From Salminus brasiliensis (Eukaryota; Chordata; Actinopteri; Characiformes; Bryconidae), in assembly GCF_030463535.1 (NCBI RefSeq), contig NC_132896.1:22611709-22675708 (forward strand): a stretch of 64,000 nt of DNA, read 5' to 3'. Of this stretch, positions 38,401-51,500 are shown one piece after another (the stretch's first letter is position 1; each line of letters opens with the position of its first letter). The position numbers were made by a program, and so were the translations under genes. The notes below the pieces were generated by a model. The model had not been told where the DNA came from and ran no database searches. It worked only from the letters and a program-made list of their open reading frames with translations.

Positions 38401-39520
38401 AGTCCCTCCACATTCACACTAACATCTTTGTTGTCTTTGTCTCATCACAACATAGTTGTGCTATAAAGCCTATAACTGAATGACATCCCTTCTCAAATCT
38501 TAAAATCAAAACAAAACAAAAAAACATAGCATAAATAAATTGTGCACCACACAAATGTTTTACATCGGCAGCTAGTACATTTTGTTTGGACAATATATAG
38601 TCACAGAAATAACGATGATGAACATAGATATAATAGTATAATGATGCAATTAGATCATTTTAATGAGCAATTGATAATTAAGAATTCAGAATTTGAATAT
38701 TTAAAAAAATGTTTAAATATCCTAAATTAAATAAATAATTTAAACGCACTGTACAGAAAGGATAACGTTGGTGTTTGCTACTTCTGCTGTGTTCTAATAC
38801 TCACTGTACTGGGCTGAGTGATGTACTCTCAGTGCATATGTAGAGGTGAATTGTGTCTCTTCTGTACTCTTCTTCCCTGAGCAGCTCATTAGTTTTACAC
38901 ATTTTACAGTAGCTTCATCTACCAGAGTTTCAGTCTGATATGGTTAAAAACTGACAAACTGATGAAAGTTTCTATTGTAACACGCAGCGAAATCCAACAC
39001 AACGATTCTGCAGTAATGCATGAGGTCAGATGCGGTGCGCATGACTGCTGAGAACACTTTCGTAAACCCTTTTATAACAGACGCAACAAGTGTCATTTCT
39101 GTGTTGTTTGTCTTGCATTGGAATACAATCTACAAATGTCTCTGTATGAAAGACTACAGCAGCAGTAAAACTGTATTCCACACTTATGGTTAAGCCATGG
39201 TTTCCATTCATCTGTAACTGACTTTAGTCTGCTCTGTGCATGGAGGGGATATTGATGTATGTATACTACATTCTTTTCCTACATGATATATGTCACTGTC
39301 TGCTCACAGCCTCATTCTCACCTCTGACAGAGAGCAGAATAGAGAACTGAACTGTGCAACTGGTTAAAATCACACAAGTAAACACAATAGGCAATATTCC
39401 GATCAGCTAAAACAAACAAGGTCATGTCCATATTGTACTATAAGTCCTATAAGGCCTATGCATGGCAACAAATTATTTAAAATTGTTCAGTGTAGACAAA
39501 AACAACAACAACAACAAAGT
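38401..39520. other. Intergenic downstream of ST3GAL5
   Basis: AT-rich DNA containing the presumed 3' untranslated region of ST3GAL5 at its upper end. No clear AATAAA on the minus strand could be assigned. No other gene seen. Confidence 0.4.
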
Positions 39521-39524
39521 GACT

Positions 39525-39782
39525 TCAGCTTGAGCAGAAACTGCAGTGTATCCCACCTGTAAGGTCTGAAATACTGCCTTCAGCAACTAGTCTCTGGAGA
39601 AAGATGGTCTCCTGGTCAACATTGTGCATGGCCTGCTTTAACATGGCAGTCATGGGTAGATTGTCATAGTAATGCAGTGGTGTCTCCTTCTGGCTGAGGT
39701 GGTATCCAAAGCCTGCTAAGCTGACCTCATCACATAAGTAGGTTGCCAAGTTGAGAGCAGACACTCCTAGGGTAGGTATATT
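39525..39782 (-). CDS. st3gal5: ST3GAL5 last coding exon (motifs S, III, VS)
   Basis: Acceptor CTCCAG; encodes [42 protein letters not shown] and SDLTGGI, ending FCSS and a stop. Confidence 0.95.
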   Translation of the reverse strand, partial: NIPTLGVSALNLATYLCDEVSLAGFGYHLSQKETPLHYYDNLPMTAMLKQAMHNVDQETIFLQRLVAEGSISDLTGGIHCSFCSS

Positions 39783-42700
39783 CTGGAGAAAAACACAAGG
39801 CCATCAGACAATCAATGCAAATATTCTTAAATTGTTATACCTTATCTAGTTAATTAATGAAATACAAATATTCTAGACATAATCTAACCATAACAGCCAG
39901 GTAATAAGTCATCATTAAATATTTATATTCAGCTAATAAATTATTCAACATTATATCTACATTGTCTATTCATTTAAGTCATGAATGAGAAGATTACTGC
40001 ACAGGATTTAGCCATTTACGAAGGCTAACCGATTTATGTATGTTTTAGTTTTTACTTAAATGCCATTAATGAAGCAAGTTGGATCTCAAAAGGAAGACCG
40101 TCCCAGAGCCTCTGGGTCACCACTGAAACAGCTTGACAACCCTTTTTTTTTGTCCAGGGAACCCTCAGAAGAAGATGGTCAGCAGATCTCAGGGATGTTG
40201 ATGTACAAACCGGATTCCAAAAAAATTGGGACACTAAACAAATTGTGAATAAAAACTGAATGCAATGATGTGGAGATTTTATTCGTAATAGAACGTAGAT
40301 GACATATCAAAAGTTTAATCTGAGTAAATGTAACATTTTAAAGGAGAAATATGTTGATTCAAAATTCATGGCTTCAACAAATCCCAAAAAAGTTGGGACA
40401 AGGCCATTTTTACCACTGTGTGGCATCCCCCCTTCTTCTTACAACACTCAACAGACGTCTGGGTACAGAGGAGACCAGTTTCTCAAGTTTAGAAATAGGA
40501 ATGCTCTCCCATTCATGTCTAATACAGGCCTCTAACTGTTCAATCGTCTTGGGCCTTCTTTGTCGCACCTTCCTCTTTATGATGCGCCAAATGTTCTCTA
40601 TAGGTGAAAGATCTGGACTGCAGGCTGACCATTTCAGTACCCGGATCCTTCTACTACGTAGCCATGATGTTGTGATTGCTGCAGAATGTGGTCTGGCATT
40701 ATCTTGTTGAAAAATGCAGGGTCTTCCCTGAAAGAGATGACGTGGGAACATATGTTGTTCTAGAACCTGAACATAGTTCTCTGCATTAATGGTGCCTTTC
40801 CAGACATGCAAGCTGCCCATGCCACAAGCACTTATGCAACCCCATACCATAAGTGATGCAGGCTTCTGAACGGAGCATTGATAACAACTTGGGTTATCCT
40901 TGTCCTCTCTGGTCCGGATGACATGGCGTCCCAGTGTTCCATAAAGAACTTCAAATCGTGACTCATCTGACCACAGAACAGTCTTCCATTTTGCCACACT
41001 CCATTTTAAAAGACCCCTGGCCCAGTGGAAACATCTGAGCTTGTGGAGCTTGCTTAGAAATGGCTTCCTCTTTGCACTGTAGAGTTTCAGCTGGCAACAG
41101 CGGATGGCACGGTGGATTGTGTTCACTGACAATGATTTCTGGAAGTATTCCTGAGCCCATTCTGTTATTTCCTTGACAGTGGCATCCCTGTTTGAGGTGC
41201 AGTGACGTTTAAGGGCCCGGAGATCACGAGCATCCAGTAGAGTTTTACGGCCTTGACCCTTACGCACAGCGATTGTTCCAGATTCTCTGAATCTTTTGAT
41301 GATGTTAAGCATGGTTGACGATGATAACTTAAAAGTCTTTGCTATTTTACGCTGGGTAACACCATTCTGGTATTGCTGCACTATCTTTCTGCGCAACAAT
41401 GGTGGAATTGGTGATCCTCTTACCATCTTGGCTTCAGAGAGACACTGACACTCTGAGAAGCTCTTTTTATACCCAATCATGTTGTCAATTGACCTAATTA
41501 GTGTTAATTGGTCTTCCAGCTGTTCGTTATATGCTCAATTTCCTTTTACCAGCCACTTACTGCTACTTGTCCCAACTTTTTTGGGATTTGTTGACGCCAT
41601 GAAATTTTGAATCAACATATTTGTCCTTTAAAATGTTACATTTACTCAGATTAAACTTTTGATCTGTCATCTATGTTCTATTACGAATAAAATATTGACA
41701 TTTGCCATCTCCACATCGTTGCATTGAGTTTTTATTCACAATTTGTTTAGTGTCCCAACTTTTTTGGAATCCGGTTTGTATTTAGCTGAAATAATTTGGG
41801 GATATAAATGGGAGCATGACCATTAAGAGTGTTAAACCCACCATTAAACTTTAATATTGAATTCTGAACTGAATTGGAAGCCAATTTATAGAGGCTAAAT
41901 ATTGTAATGTACACATACTTCTTCATATCAGTGAGTAGTCAAGTTGCTGTGTTTTGTATCAACTGTAGTTGTGCTAGTGAGGACTGGCTGGCCCCAAAAC
42001 AAGAAACAAATGACAATCTTGTGGATATTGTGTGCTCAAACTTTAGGTCGCTGTCAAAAATCACTCCTGCGTTGTTTACTTGTGGCTTGACAAAAGATGC
42101 AGAGTGACATGTTTTTGAGGTAACAACTAGTCAGACCAGAGGAGCAAAATAAAACAACCTGTTTTGCTCTCATTCAGTCATAGGAAGTTACCAACCTTAC
42201 ATATTTCAATGTCCACAAGACACTCTTAAACAAAAAATATTTTTTCAACATTCCAGATTTCCAACATTCCAAGCTTCAAATCTGCAAAATGTAGGTGACA
42301 CTAAAGAGATGAATGAATTGATTGTGATGTCAGGCCGAAAGATGTCCTAGAACACAAGTAAGTACAAGGTTCCATTGCATGTCATCCATCATAGGCCCCT
42401 CAAAACACCTAGCATTACCAGAATGTATCCACTTCATGTTTTCATGTGGCGTCTCATGCCAATAGCCAATTGTTTGAAGTATATACTACCCCTTCGTAAA
42501 TTATCAGTGTCTAGTTTATTCCTACAAAATATCAAGGGAATCCAGCCTTCCTGTTGGGCGGAGTCACTTGTACCAGTACTGAAAATGTGTGTAATGTCAG
42601 TTATATTTCTTTCAAATTGCATTAATTTCCAAGTTCTGATGATGGTAAATGATTCATTTGGTCTAGGGCTTAAGATGTTCCTAAAAGAAATCTTGAACAT

Positions 42701-45520
42701 TTGGACAAAGTTTGTGGCAACCACAGCGATCCCCATTTTAGAAATTTTAGCACAGCACACATTTCTGATTTTCCAAAAATTGAAAACATTTGGAAATTCC
42801 CTGTCAAGAGGACCTTATAAGACTACAAAGCAAATTAGGAGAGTAGTGTCTAGGTAAGCTTTACGTTTGAGGAAATTTATGTGTATAGTATGTATGTGTT
42901 GTTCAGAGGGAACATTTACCTGATCCCATCCCCACAGTCGCTGCTTAGGTTTAGGGTAGTGAAGCAGGTCCAAGGCCGTCTGCCTGATTATCTCCGGATT
43001 CAGGATAAGAAACTTTGAAGGTGACACAGGAATGTTATCTGGCACTTTCTGCCAGAAAAACATCTTGTTCCAGAGTGACTGAAAAGAAGCATAGCTGTCA
43101 TCTTTTTCCTTTTACTTAATTGCAGTTGTGTGGAAATGGTATTTAGATGATTTTTGAAGAAAACAGCAAGCAGCTGCCACAATGCTCTTGGAGATCAACA
43201 TTTGCGTGATAAAAGGGTGCTTAGTTTAAAGATGAGAATGCATGTTTGCCATGTTTCCATCTTTTGCAGAGACTTTTTGTAGGTTTTTTGGAAACTAGTT
43301 TGACTCAGTGCTAGCGTTTTCTTCCTGTTATCACCTTACCAACCACTTTACACCATAGCAACCACACATTGCACATTGTATATGTATTTAGTTTGTATGA
43401 TTTTATGTTTTTTGTTACAATTATGTTTTACTTTACATGTCATAGTTCAGGATAACATTACAGGGAAAATACATTATGTTTACCAACATATCGTTTGAAA
43501 GACTACAAAGAAGATTAAAACAGAATTGACTCACTACTCCTGTTCTCGTCATCATAGCATGAAGCCAGTTGAAGTCCACAGATTTGTATATAACTGCCAC
43601 AAAATGAACCTGAGGATCCACATCTTCCCAAAGTTTTGGGCTGCCTTCTGGGTAACTCATCCTGATGGTGGTACGGTTTCCCACATCTCTACTGAAGTCT
43701 CTCACAGGGCCACTGTTCAGTCTGTGTGAGGATGAAAACATTTAACCAACAAGTACACTATGGTACAGTATCAAAAGATGTAACATCAAATACAGTCATA
43801 CTAGGGATTTATATTAAGTTACAGTGCATTAAAAATGTTTTTTTTAAATTATACAAGATCACAGTAAATTCTCTGTCTAGGTGTGTTTTAGTATCAGGCC
43901 ATTGTGTGTTAGTAATAGTCATTAGCCTTGATCGACAGATCACAGAATGTTTGCAGCTAGACATAGTTAATCTGGTTTCTTCTATCATTTGCAGTTATCT
44001 GAACATGATTCATGATGTTATTCCATAACAGGCAGAGAACTGATTCAAGACTTAGCCCAGGGGCTTTAACCCTGCATGCTGTCTCAATATAGGGCACACA
44101 ACATTCTAAAACAGTTTCTAATCTTAAACCATTGCACATGCCTGATCCAAGTTAAGTCAAAAAGATTGTCATTTCATCTGAGTAAAAGTACACAGTGGAG
44201 CAAAATGATGTTCCTCCAAGACCATGGTGCAATATGAAACAGAACCAATACAGTACACATACATAAAGTGCAAAAGAATGTACAAACATGGAATCAGAAC
44301 AAGACAAAAAATACAACAGACATTAAACACAGTAGAAATTCTAAAGTAAAGAAAAAGTGACCTGATAAGTGTGCTAGTAGGTACATGGTGAGTACATGAG
44401 TGTATTTAAAGTATGCGTGTGCTCAATGTGTGCAAGTGTTTGTGAGGTAAGTGGGAGTCTCAGCTCAGTCCTCGTCTGACAGCTTGGGAGTAGAAGCTGT
44501 AGAGTCTGGAAGTGATGCTCTGGTAGCTTCTGTCAGATGACAGCAGTAAGAAAATTCTGTGTGAGGGGTGGGTGGAGTCTTCCACAATGTTGGTGGCTTT
44601 GCCAACACAGTGCATGGTGTGTCCATGATGGAGGGAAAAGAGACCCCGATAATTATCTTGGCTCTCCTCAATATTCACTGAAGGGTCTTGCCGTGCAATT
44701 CCACAGTCTGCTCAGGAAGTAGCGGCACTGCTTGGCTATCTTGGCTATGGAGAAGGTGTGGAGTGACCAGATAAAGTTCTCTGCAATGTGAACACCAAGG
44801 AAATTGGTGCTCCTGACCACTTCCACTGGTCCAGTGGAATATCCATTTGGGGATGGTGACATCAAACTCCAGATCCATATCCTTATTCAGAAATGTGGCA
44901 TTAGTCTGTTAGCCGCTGCACCTCCTCCCTGTCTCACAGGTTCTAATTCTAGAACCTCTACTATTTGTTTTCCACAAATGCATCATCAGAACTGATGCTC
45001 ACTGGATGTATATTTGTTACCAGGTGTTACATAACCAGTTTATAGGGCACCAACAATGATGCCACTTTCAAAATCACTGGGATTAAATTTTTCCTCTATT
45101 CTGATGGTTGATGTGAACATTACCTGAAGTGGCTGCCCTGAATCTGCATTATTTTATGCATTGTACTGCTGCCACACATTTGAATAAATTGCATGAATGA
45201 GTAGGTGTACATGACTTCCAAATAACTGCTTGGTCAAGTCAAGTGGGTTTTATTGTCATTTCAGCTACATACAGAGTACACAGTGAAACGAAACAATGTT
45301 CTTCCAGGACCACGGTGCAACATAGACAGTGCATACAGACAACACAACACAGTACAGACAGAGAATAATAAATAATTGCCGGTAGTGTGCAAATTCTGCA
45401 GTGTGTAATAAATATTGAGTCCAGTGAGGTAGTATTATTAGTTATTAGTTAAGTTATTAGTGCAAATGCTTTGTGCAAAAAAAAAAAAATGCTTCCCATT
45501 TTGTCTGGGGTAAATGGTTG

Positions 45521-45555
<35 letters not shown>

Positions 45556-48500
45556 TGCATGTAGCAGAAAAGACATCAGGTCAGAAGTTGAGTTGAGAAG
45601 TCTGATGGTTTGGGGGAAGAAGCTATAGCAGAGTCTGGTCGTGTTGGACCGGATGCTGCGGTACTTTCTTCCTGATGGCAGGAGGGAGAACAGTCTGTGT
45701 GAAGGGTGGGTGGAGTCATCCACAATGCTGGTTGCTTTGCGGATGCAGCGGGCAGTGTAAATGTCCATAAAGGAGGGGAGAGAGACTCCGATGATCCTCT
45801 CAGCTGTCCTCACAATGCGTTGGAGGGTCTTGCGGTCAGAGGCTGTGCAGGTCCCAAACCAGGCAGTGATGCAGCTGCTTAGGATGCTCTCTATGGTCCC
45901 CCTATAGAAGAGGGTGAGGAAGTAGAGACACTGCTAGGCTTTCTTGGCTGTAGAGCTGGTGTTCAGGGACCAGGTGAGGTTCTCCGCTAGGTGGACACCA
46001 AGGAACTTGGTACTCTTAACAATCTCCACAGATTGTTGAGCGGAGAGTGGTCTTGTCTTGTTTTCCTGAAGTCAACAACCATTTCCTTGGTCTTCTCTAC
46101 ATTCCAGTGAAGGTTGTTGACTGTACATCAGTCTGTCAGCTGCAGCACCTCCTCTCTGTATGCTGACTCGTCGCCTTTGCTGATGAGACCCAGCATAGTT
46201 GTATCATCGGCGAACTTTATGATGCTGTTGGAACTGTGTTTCGCAACACAGTCATGAGTCAGCAGGGTGAACAGCAGAGGACTCTGATGCCCTGGGGTGC
46301 CCCAGTGTTCATTGTGATGGTGCTGGAGCTGCTGTCCCCGAACCGGACTAACTGGGGCCTCCCTGTCAGGAAGTCCAGGATCCAGTTGCAGAGGGGGGTG
46401 TTGAGGCCCAGCAGGCTTAACTTCCTGGTGAGATTCTGTGGGATGATGGTGTTGAATGCTGAACTGAAGTCTATGAACAGCATTCTGACGTAGGTGTCCT
46501 TCTTCTCCAGGTGGGTAAGGGAGAGATGAAGGGTGGTGGTGATGGCATCGTCCGTGGAGTGGTTGGGACGATATGCAAATTGCAGGGGGTCCGATGAAGA
46601 GGGCAGTTGGGTCTTGATGTTCCTCATGACTAGCCTCTCGAAGCACTTCATGATGATGGGCATGAGAGCTACGGGACGGTAGTCATTGAGGCAGGACACA
46701 GTGGACTTCTTCGGCACGGGGACGATGGTGGAGGTCTTGAGGCATGTTGGGACAGTGGAGCTGTGCAGGGAGACGTTGAAGATGTCCGTGAGAACATCTG
46801 TCAACTGGTCTGCACACTCTCTGAGCACTCTGCCGGGGATGTTGTCTGGTCCTGCAGCTTTCCGTGGGTTGACTCTGCACTGCACGTCCAACGCGAGGTG
46901 GGGGCGGGGCTCCGCCCGGTACGCGCTGGGGATGTTTGTGTAAACAAGGTCCAGCGCGTTCGCTCCTCTCGTTGCAAAGTCCACATGTTGATGGAACTTG
47001 TTGGGAGGACTGACCTGAGATTTGCATGGTTGAAATCTCCGGCGACAATGAACAGTCCGTCTGGATGTTTGGTCTGCAGATCGCTGATGACCCCGTGCAG
47101 TTCCCACAGTGCCTCCTTAGCATTAGCATTAGCACTAGCGCTAGGTGGTATGTACACGGTGGCTATCAGCACGGCGGAGAACTCCCGTACTTGGTGAGAG
47201 TATATAAGCAAATCTAGATCATACATTTAATAAGACGGTAAGAGGATTGACTGTGTGGAAGACAAAGAAAATGTGTGATAGAGCACACTATTCTTAATAA
47301 GAGGAACTGCCAGAGAATTATAATTTAAAAGCATAATTTATAATGGGTGTTTCAACAAGAAATCAAACGCTGTGCTTGTGGTTTAGATAAAGCAGGCTAA
47401 CATTAAGTTTTTGAAACTGTTAATTGTATTAAAATGTGGAGTCGGGCCATTCTACTGTTCTAAGTTCACACAACTACTGAACTTTACCAAATACTGTACA
47501 TACACAAAACACAGACATAACCTTGTTACTGGTCATCTTCTGATATAGTTCTTATAGGCTTGCCACTATTTGTAACATGTCAATAATTTATTTTAATGTA
47601 TTCATTCCATTTTATGCCTCCATACTCCATACAACAATTACAACACTAAATATTATTCTCATACACAGCATACTTAAACTGCCTCCCACCTGGTCTGAGT
47701 TGCTGAGTAAGCCGGTTATATCAGGAATTAATACAAAAGGCCACAGATGAATAATAATGAACATTTGTGAGTTAGGATAGACTGGCTTTATCTTACCTTA
47801 AAATGACACTGAAGTTGTTCAAAAGAGGTCCAAGTCCCAGTCCCCTAAGTATCCCTCCATTGCCAACTACAACGCAATGACGACATCCATGTCCTCCAAG
47901 TTTCTTTGATGAGGAAACCGGTATAAGGTTCAAGACTTCCTTTAGCTTATGCCGCATGTCCAGTAATCCAAATGGTGGAGGATATTTGAACATTTGTTCA
48001 GTTAAATTGCTGTTTTTGTGTAGGAAAGGCTCAGTTACAGGTAATGAACTAAGATACATTGCCTCTATTTTCTTCCTTGTGAAAGATGGTCTGCACTCTC
48101 TGGCTAACACACTTCTGACAAAAGAATGGGCACGCTGTAAAGATAAAAAAAACAAACATATATAATCAATCATATGACAAAGTATTAAATTATTACAACA
48201 ACCATGGCAAGAACACATTTTAACTTAATAATAACTAAGACTCTGAATCATCACACTTGCATTGACAATCTTTGCAATGATAGGTAATTATTTAGTTAGT
48301 GGCTTTATGGTGTATGTACACAATCACAAATGCACACACAACCTACACTCCTTTACATACAGGTGACAATTTAAAAAGGGGGGCACCACATACCAGAACA
48401 GTTTCAATGCTCTTTGGCACACAGTCTGCAAGCTGCACTAAACAGAAATAAGTTTCCCAAAAGCTCTGCAACGCTAAGTACTTAACTAGTTAACAATATT

Positions 48501-51500
48501 AATCTGAGCATTTATCAAAGCCTTTGTAACTAAAGTACTATGTGGACCCACTCACAAATTAACAACCTACACAATCAATTTGTTATTCACAAAGTACTTA
48601 TTGAGGTGGATAGTGCCTGCAGTTCAGCACCAAAAAGCCACACATGAAAACAAAGGAGGAGGAACAATATCAAACCAAGGTTAAATGTGATCAGTCAATA
48701 ATTTTGTGATGCTTTGCAGAGAACAAGCATTTGACATCAAGCATGTAGAAATGTTAAACTGATTTATTTTCATATAGCTATATTATAGTTAATAACTAAT
48801 CCCACCTACATTCAGAATATTCTGTTATGTTTACTCTTTCGTTGAGCCATTAAAGGCTTACTTCAGAGCTAGTTTACTGGATGAAGTCATCATGTAATTT
48901 GAGCAATCAAATTACTGCAAATTACAATTATCTTTGTGTTATAGGTGATTTAATTAAGGCACTTGGAATTTTGCTTAACATGAGGCACTTACATCAACTT
49001 AAACATGTTTCAAGAAAGATTTAATCCAGTTCTTAAAAATCAGATACGATAAGTTGGAGAGTACCAAAATATTCTTGGCTTGGGGCTCCTAATTGAAAAC
49101 TAGCCCTGAATGAGTTTTAAGTCCAATCTGAAAATACAGACCTAACTGCAAAGATTTTGTTAAATTAATTACAATTAAGGAAGGGGGAAACTTGATCGAT
49201 AATGTAATGTTGATGGAAAACAAAAGGCAGAACTCGATAAGTGCAGCAACAGACAGTCTGTGGTGTGCACAACAGACAAGATGAATAAGCAAGAAATCCA
49301 ACAACCCAGTTGTAATTGCTGCCAACCAAAGGACCAAATTAGCAAGATGTCAAAGCCTCAATCAAAACTGGAATGAGCAAAGCGAATTACAACTGACTGG
49401 TGGACTTAATTTTGTCTAGTCAATTTCTGTGTGGAATGATATCAAATCTGATTTTTTTTTTCACAAACAAGCAAAATGTATTTGAATGGTGCTTTCTTTT
49501 TCAACTGATGTTGCAGACAACTTTACTGAAATCCAGTAATAAGTAAATTCAGTAATCCAGCAAGAATTTAGAAATCTAGCAATAAGTTCTCTCTTTTTGT
49601 CTCCAATGCAAACAAAAACACATGTGAATCCCAAACATGTGCAATTGCATGAATGTTCTGGGAGCCAGTTTTTTTTTGGACATGACTGTAGGTTTTCCCC
49701 TCAAAATGTGTTGACCATCTAAAACACTAATCTTTATGTTCCTCTTAGTTTTTGCGAGAAAACATCTTGATGATCTCCAAGACTTTTGTGAAAATACTGT
49801 GTGGACTGACGAGACAAAAGTTTCATTTTGTTTTCAAAAAAAGAAAGTTTTCATTTTGACGAGACAAAGCATTTCAGAAAAGGAACATCATACCAACAGT
49901 AAAATATGGTGGTGGTAGTGTGATGTTTTGCTGCTTCAAGACCTGGAAGACTTGCTGTGGTAAACGGAACCATATTTTATTCCATATTTTTGCATCAGCA
50001 GAGTGGCAACCATAGAAAGCAGCTTTGTTTTGTCAGTGTGTCAGTCTGAAAATATTCTTTGTATAGTCTAGTATAGTCATGTGGGCATGTAATAGGTCAG
50101 TTGTGAAAATAATAAATCATAAACATCACCTAAAGATAATATTAAAAACTAGCAATTAGACTAGAAATGTGATGTTTTGCATTTTTCAGAAATGCACATA
50201 TTCTAGCAATAAAATTAACATTAGTGTATTATTCATGTACTTCATGTCTATATATGTCCCTGTACACATCTACACAGCTAGAAATATTTTAACTGGATGA
50301 CTTCTAACTTGAGGTAGGTCAGATAAATGTGTGTCAGCATGTACTGTGAAAATATTTTCTTTCCACATTTTTGCCAATAAGCTTCTATGGACAGCCAGCT
50401 AACTCATCTATTTAGCATAGTGTCAGCTGCCAATTAGCCAAAGATGCTTTATGTGTGCATGCACTTGCAGTCCACATAAATATTTGTCAAACATGCTTAG
50501 GTGAAATCTGGGTACAGCAGATTTTTGAAATAAATAGAAAGGTAATAGAAAGGATTGGACATGATTCACTGTTTTTTTTTTTGTGTGTGTGTGTGTGTCT
50601 CGACACAAAAACTGTGTCGAGAACTTCATGGCATGGGTTTCCAAAGCCTCACAGCTGCATACAAACCTTACATGAAGCAATACCAATCATCAGGTGGAGT
50701 GGTGTAAACCACACTGCTACTTACATGCATTATGTACAGCTGATCAAAATAATTCAGCCTGCATTCCAAATTAGGGTTACTAGCACAAGTTACAGACTCT
50801 TGGTTGTTGTAATAAACCAACCAAACAACAATTATTCAATCCAATGACAAGCATCTTTAGAACTTAGTAAATCACATTTTGGCTGTCATCATGTGATGCA
50901 AGGCCAGGCACCAGTTTCTGGCAGCGTTCCTGAGGAATCTTAACTAATTCCTCATGGGAATTGAGAAATTGGCTAATATTCTTGGGTTTGCGTGCTACAA
51001 CAGTCTTCATCCAGTTTAAGTAAGGTGACTCTGATGACCACCCCAGAATAATCATTTTCTGAAACCCAAAGTTTAGCTTCATCACAGAAGGCATGACTAT
51101 TTCTCCTATAATTTCTTGACACATGCTGTGCATAACAGATTGAAGGAGTTGGGTGAGTATAGCAGTTGTGCGTTTTAAATACTTGAAAGCTACATGCCAT
51201 GGTTCTTGTAATATTTTGTCTAATCATACCTTGGCTATTTGCATATTTCAGGCAGCTGTGCAAAGAAGTAAAAACCCTATGCCACCATAAAGTTAATTTA
51301 TGCACTTCCCTGGACCCCCTGCAGTTTGCTTGCCAGCAACAGGTAGGTGTGAATAATGCTGTAATCTATTTACTGCAAAAGGCACACTCCCACTTGGACC
51401 ACAACAAGAATCCCTTTTGATTTTTCAGGTGCATGCTTGAGTAGATAGATAGAATAAACCCATTATTGCCTGGGTCTCATCAGCCAGTGTGAATGTTGGG

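Larger units (their letters stand above)
39990..42120. repeat. Older dispersed repeat interrupted by a Tc1/mariner element
   Basis: Left part 40060-40203 (GGACCGTCCCAGAGCCTCTG-like and GATGGTCAGCAGATCTCAGG words) and right part from 41781 (AATTGGAAGCCAATTTATAG, TGTTTTGTATCAACTGTAG) resemble the 3' region of a common fish LINE-associated repeat. Removing the intervening element with one TA reunites them. Confidence 0.45.

Noticed and set aside
40299-40710. Plus-strand open frames within the Tc1/mariner element
   Set aside because: Antisense to the intact transposase and its terminal repeat.
46236-47217. Plus-strand open frames across 46236-47217
   Set aside because: Antisense to the LINE ORF2, whose conserved RT motifs are on the minus strand.
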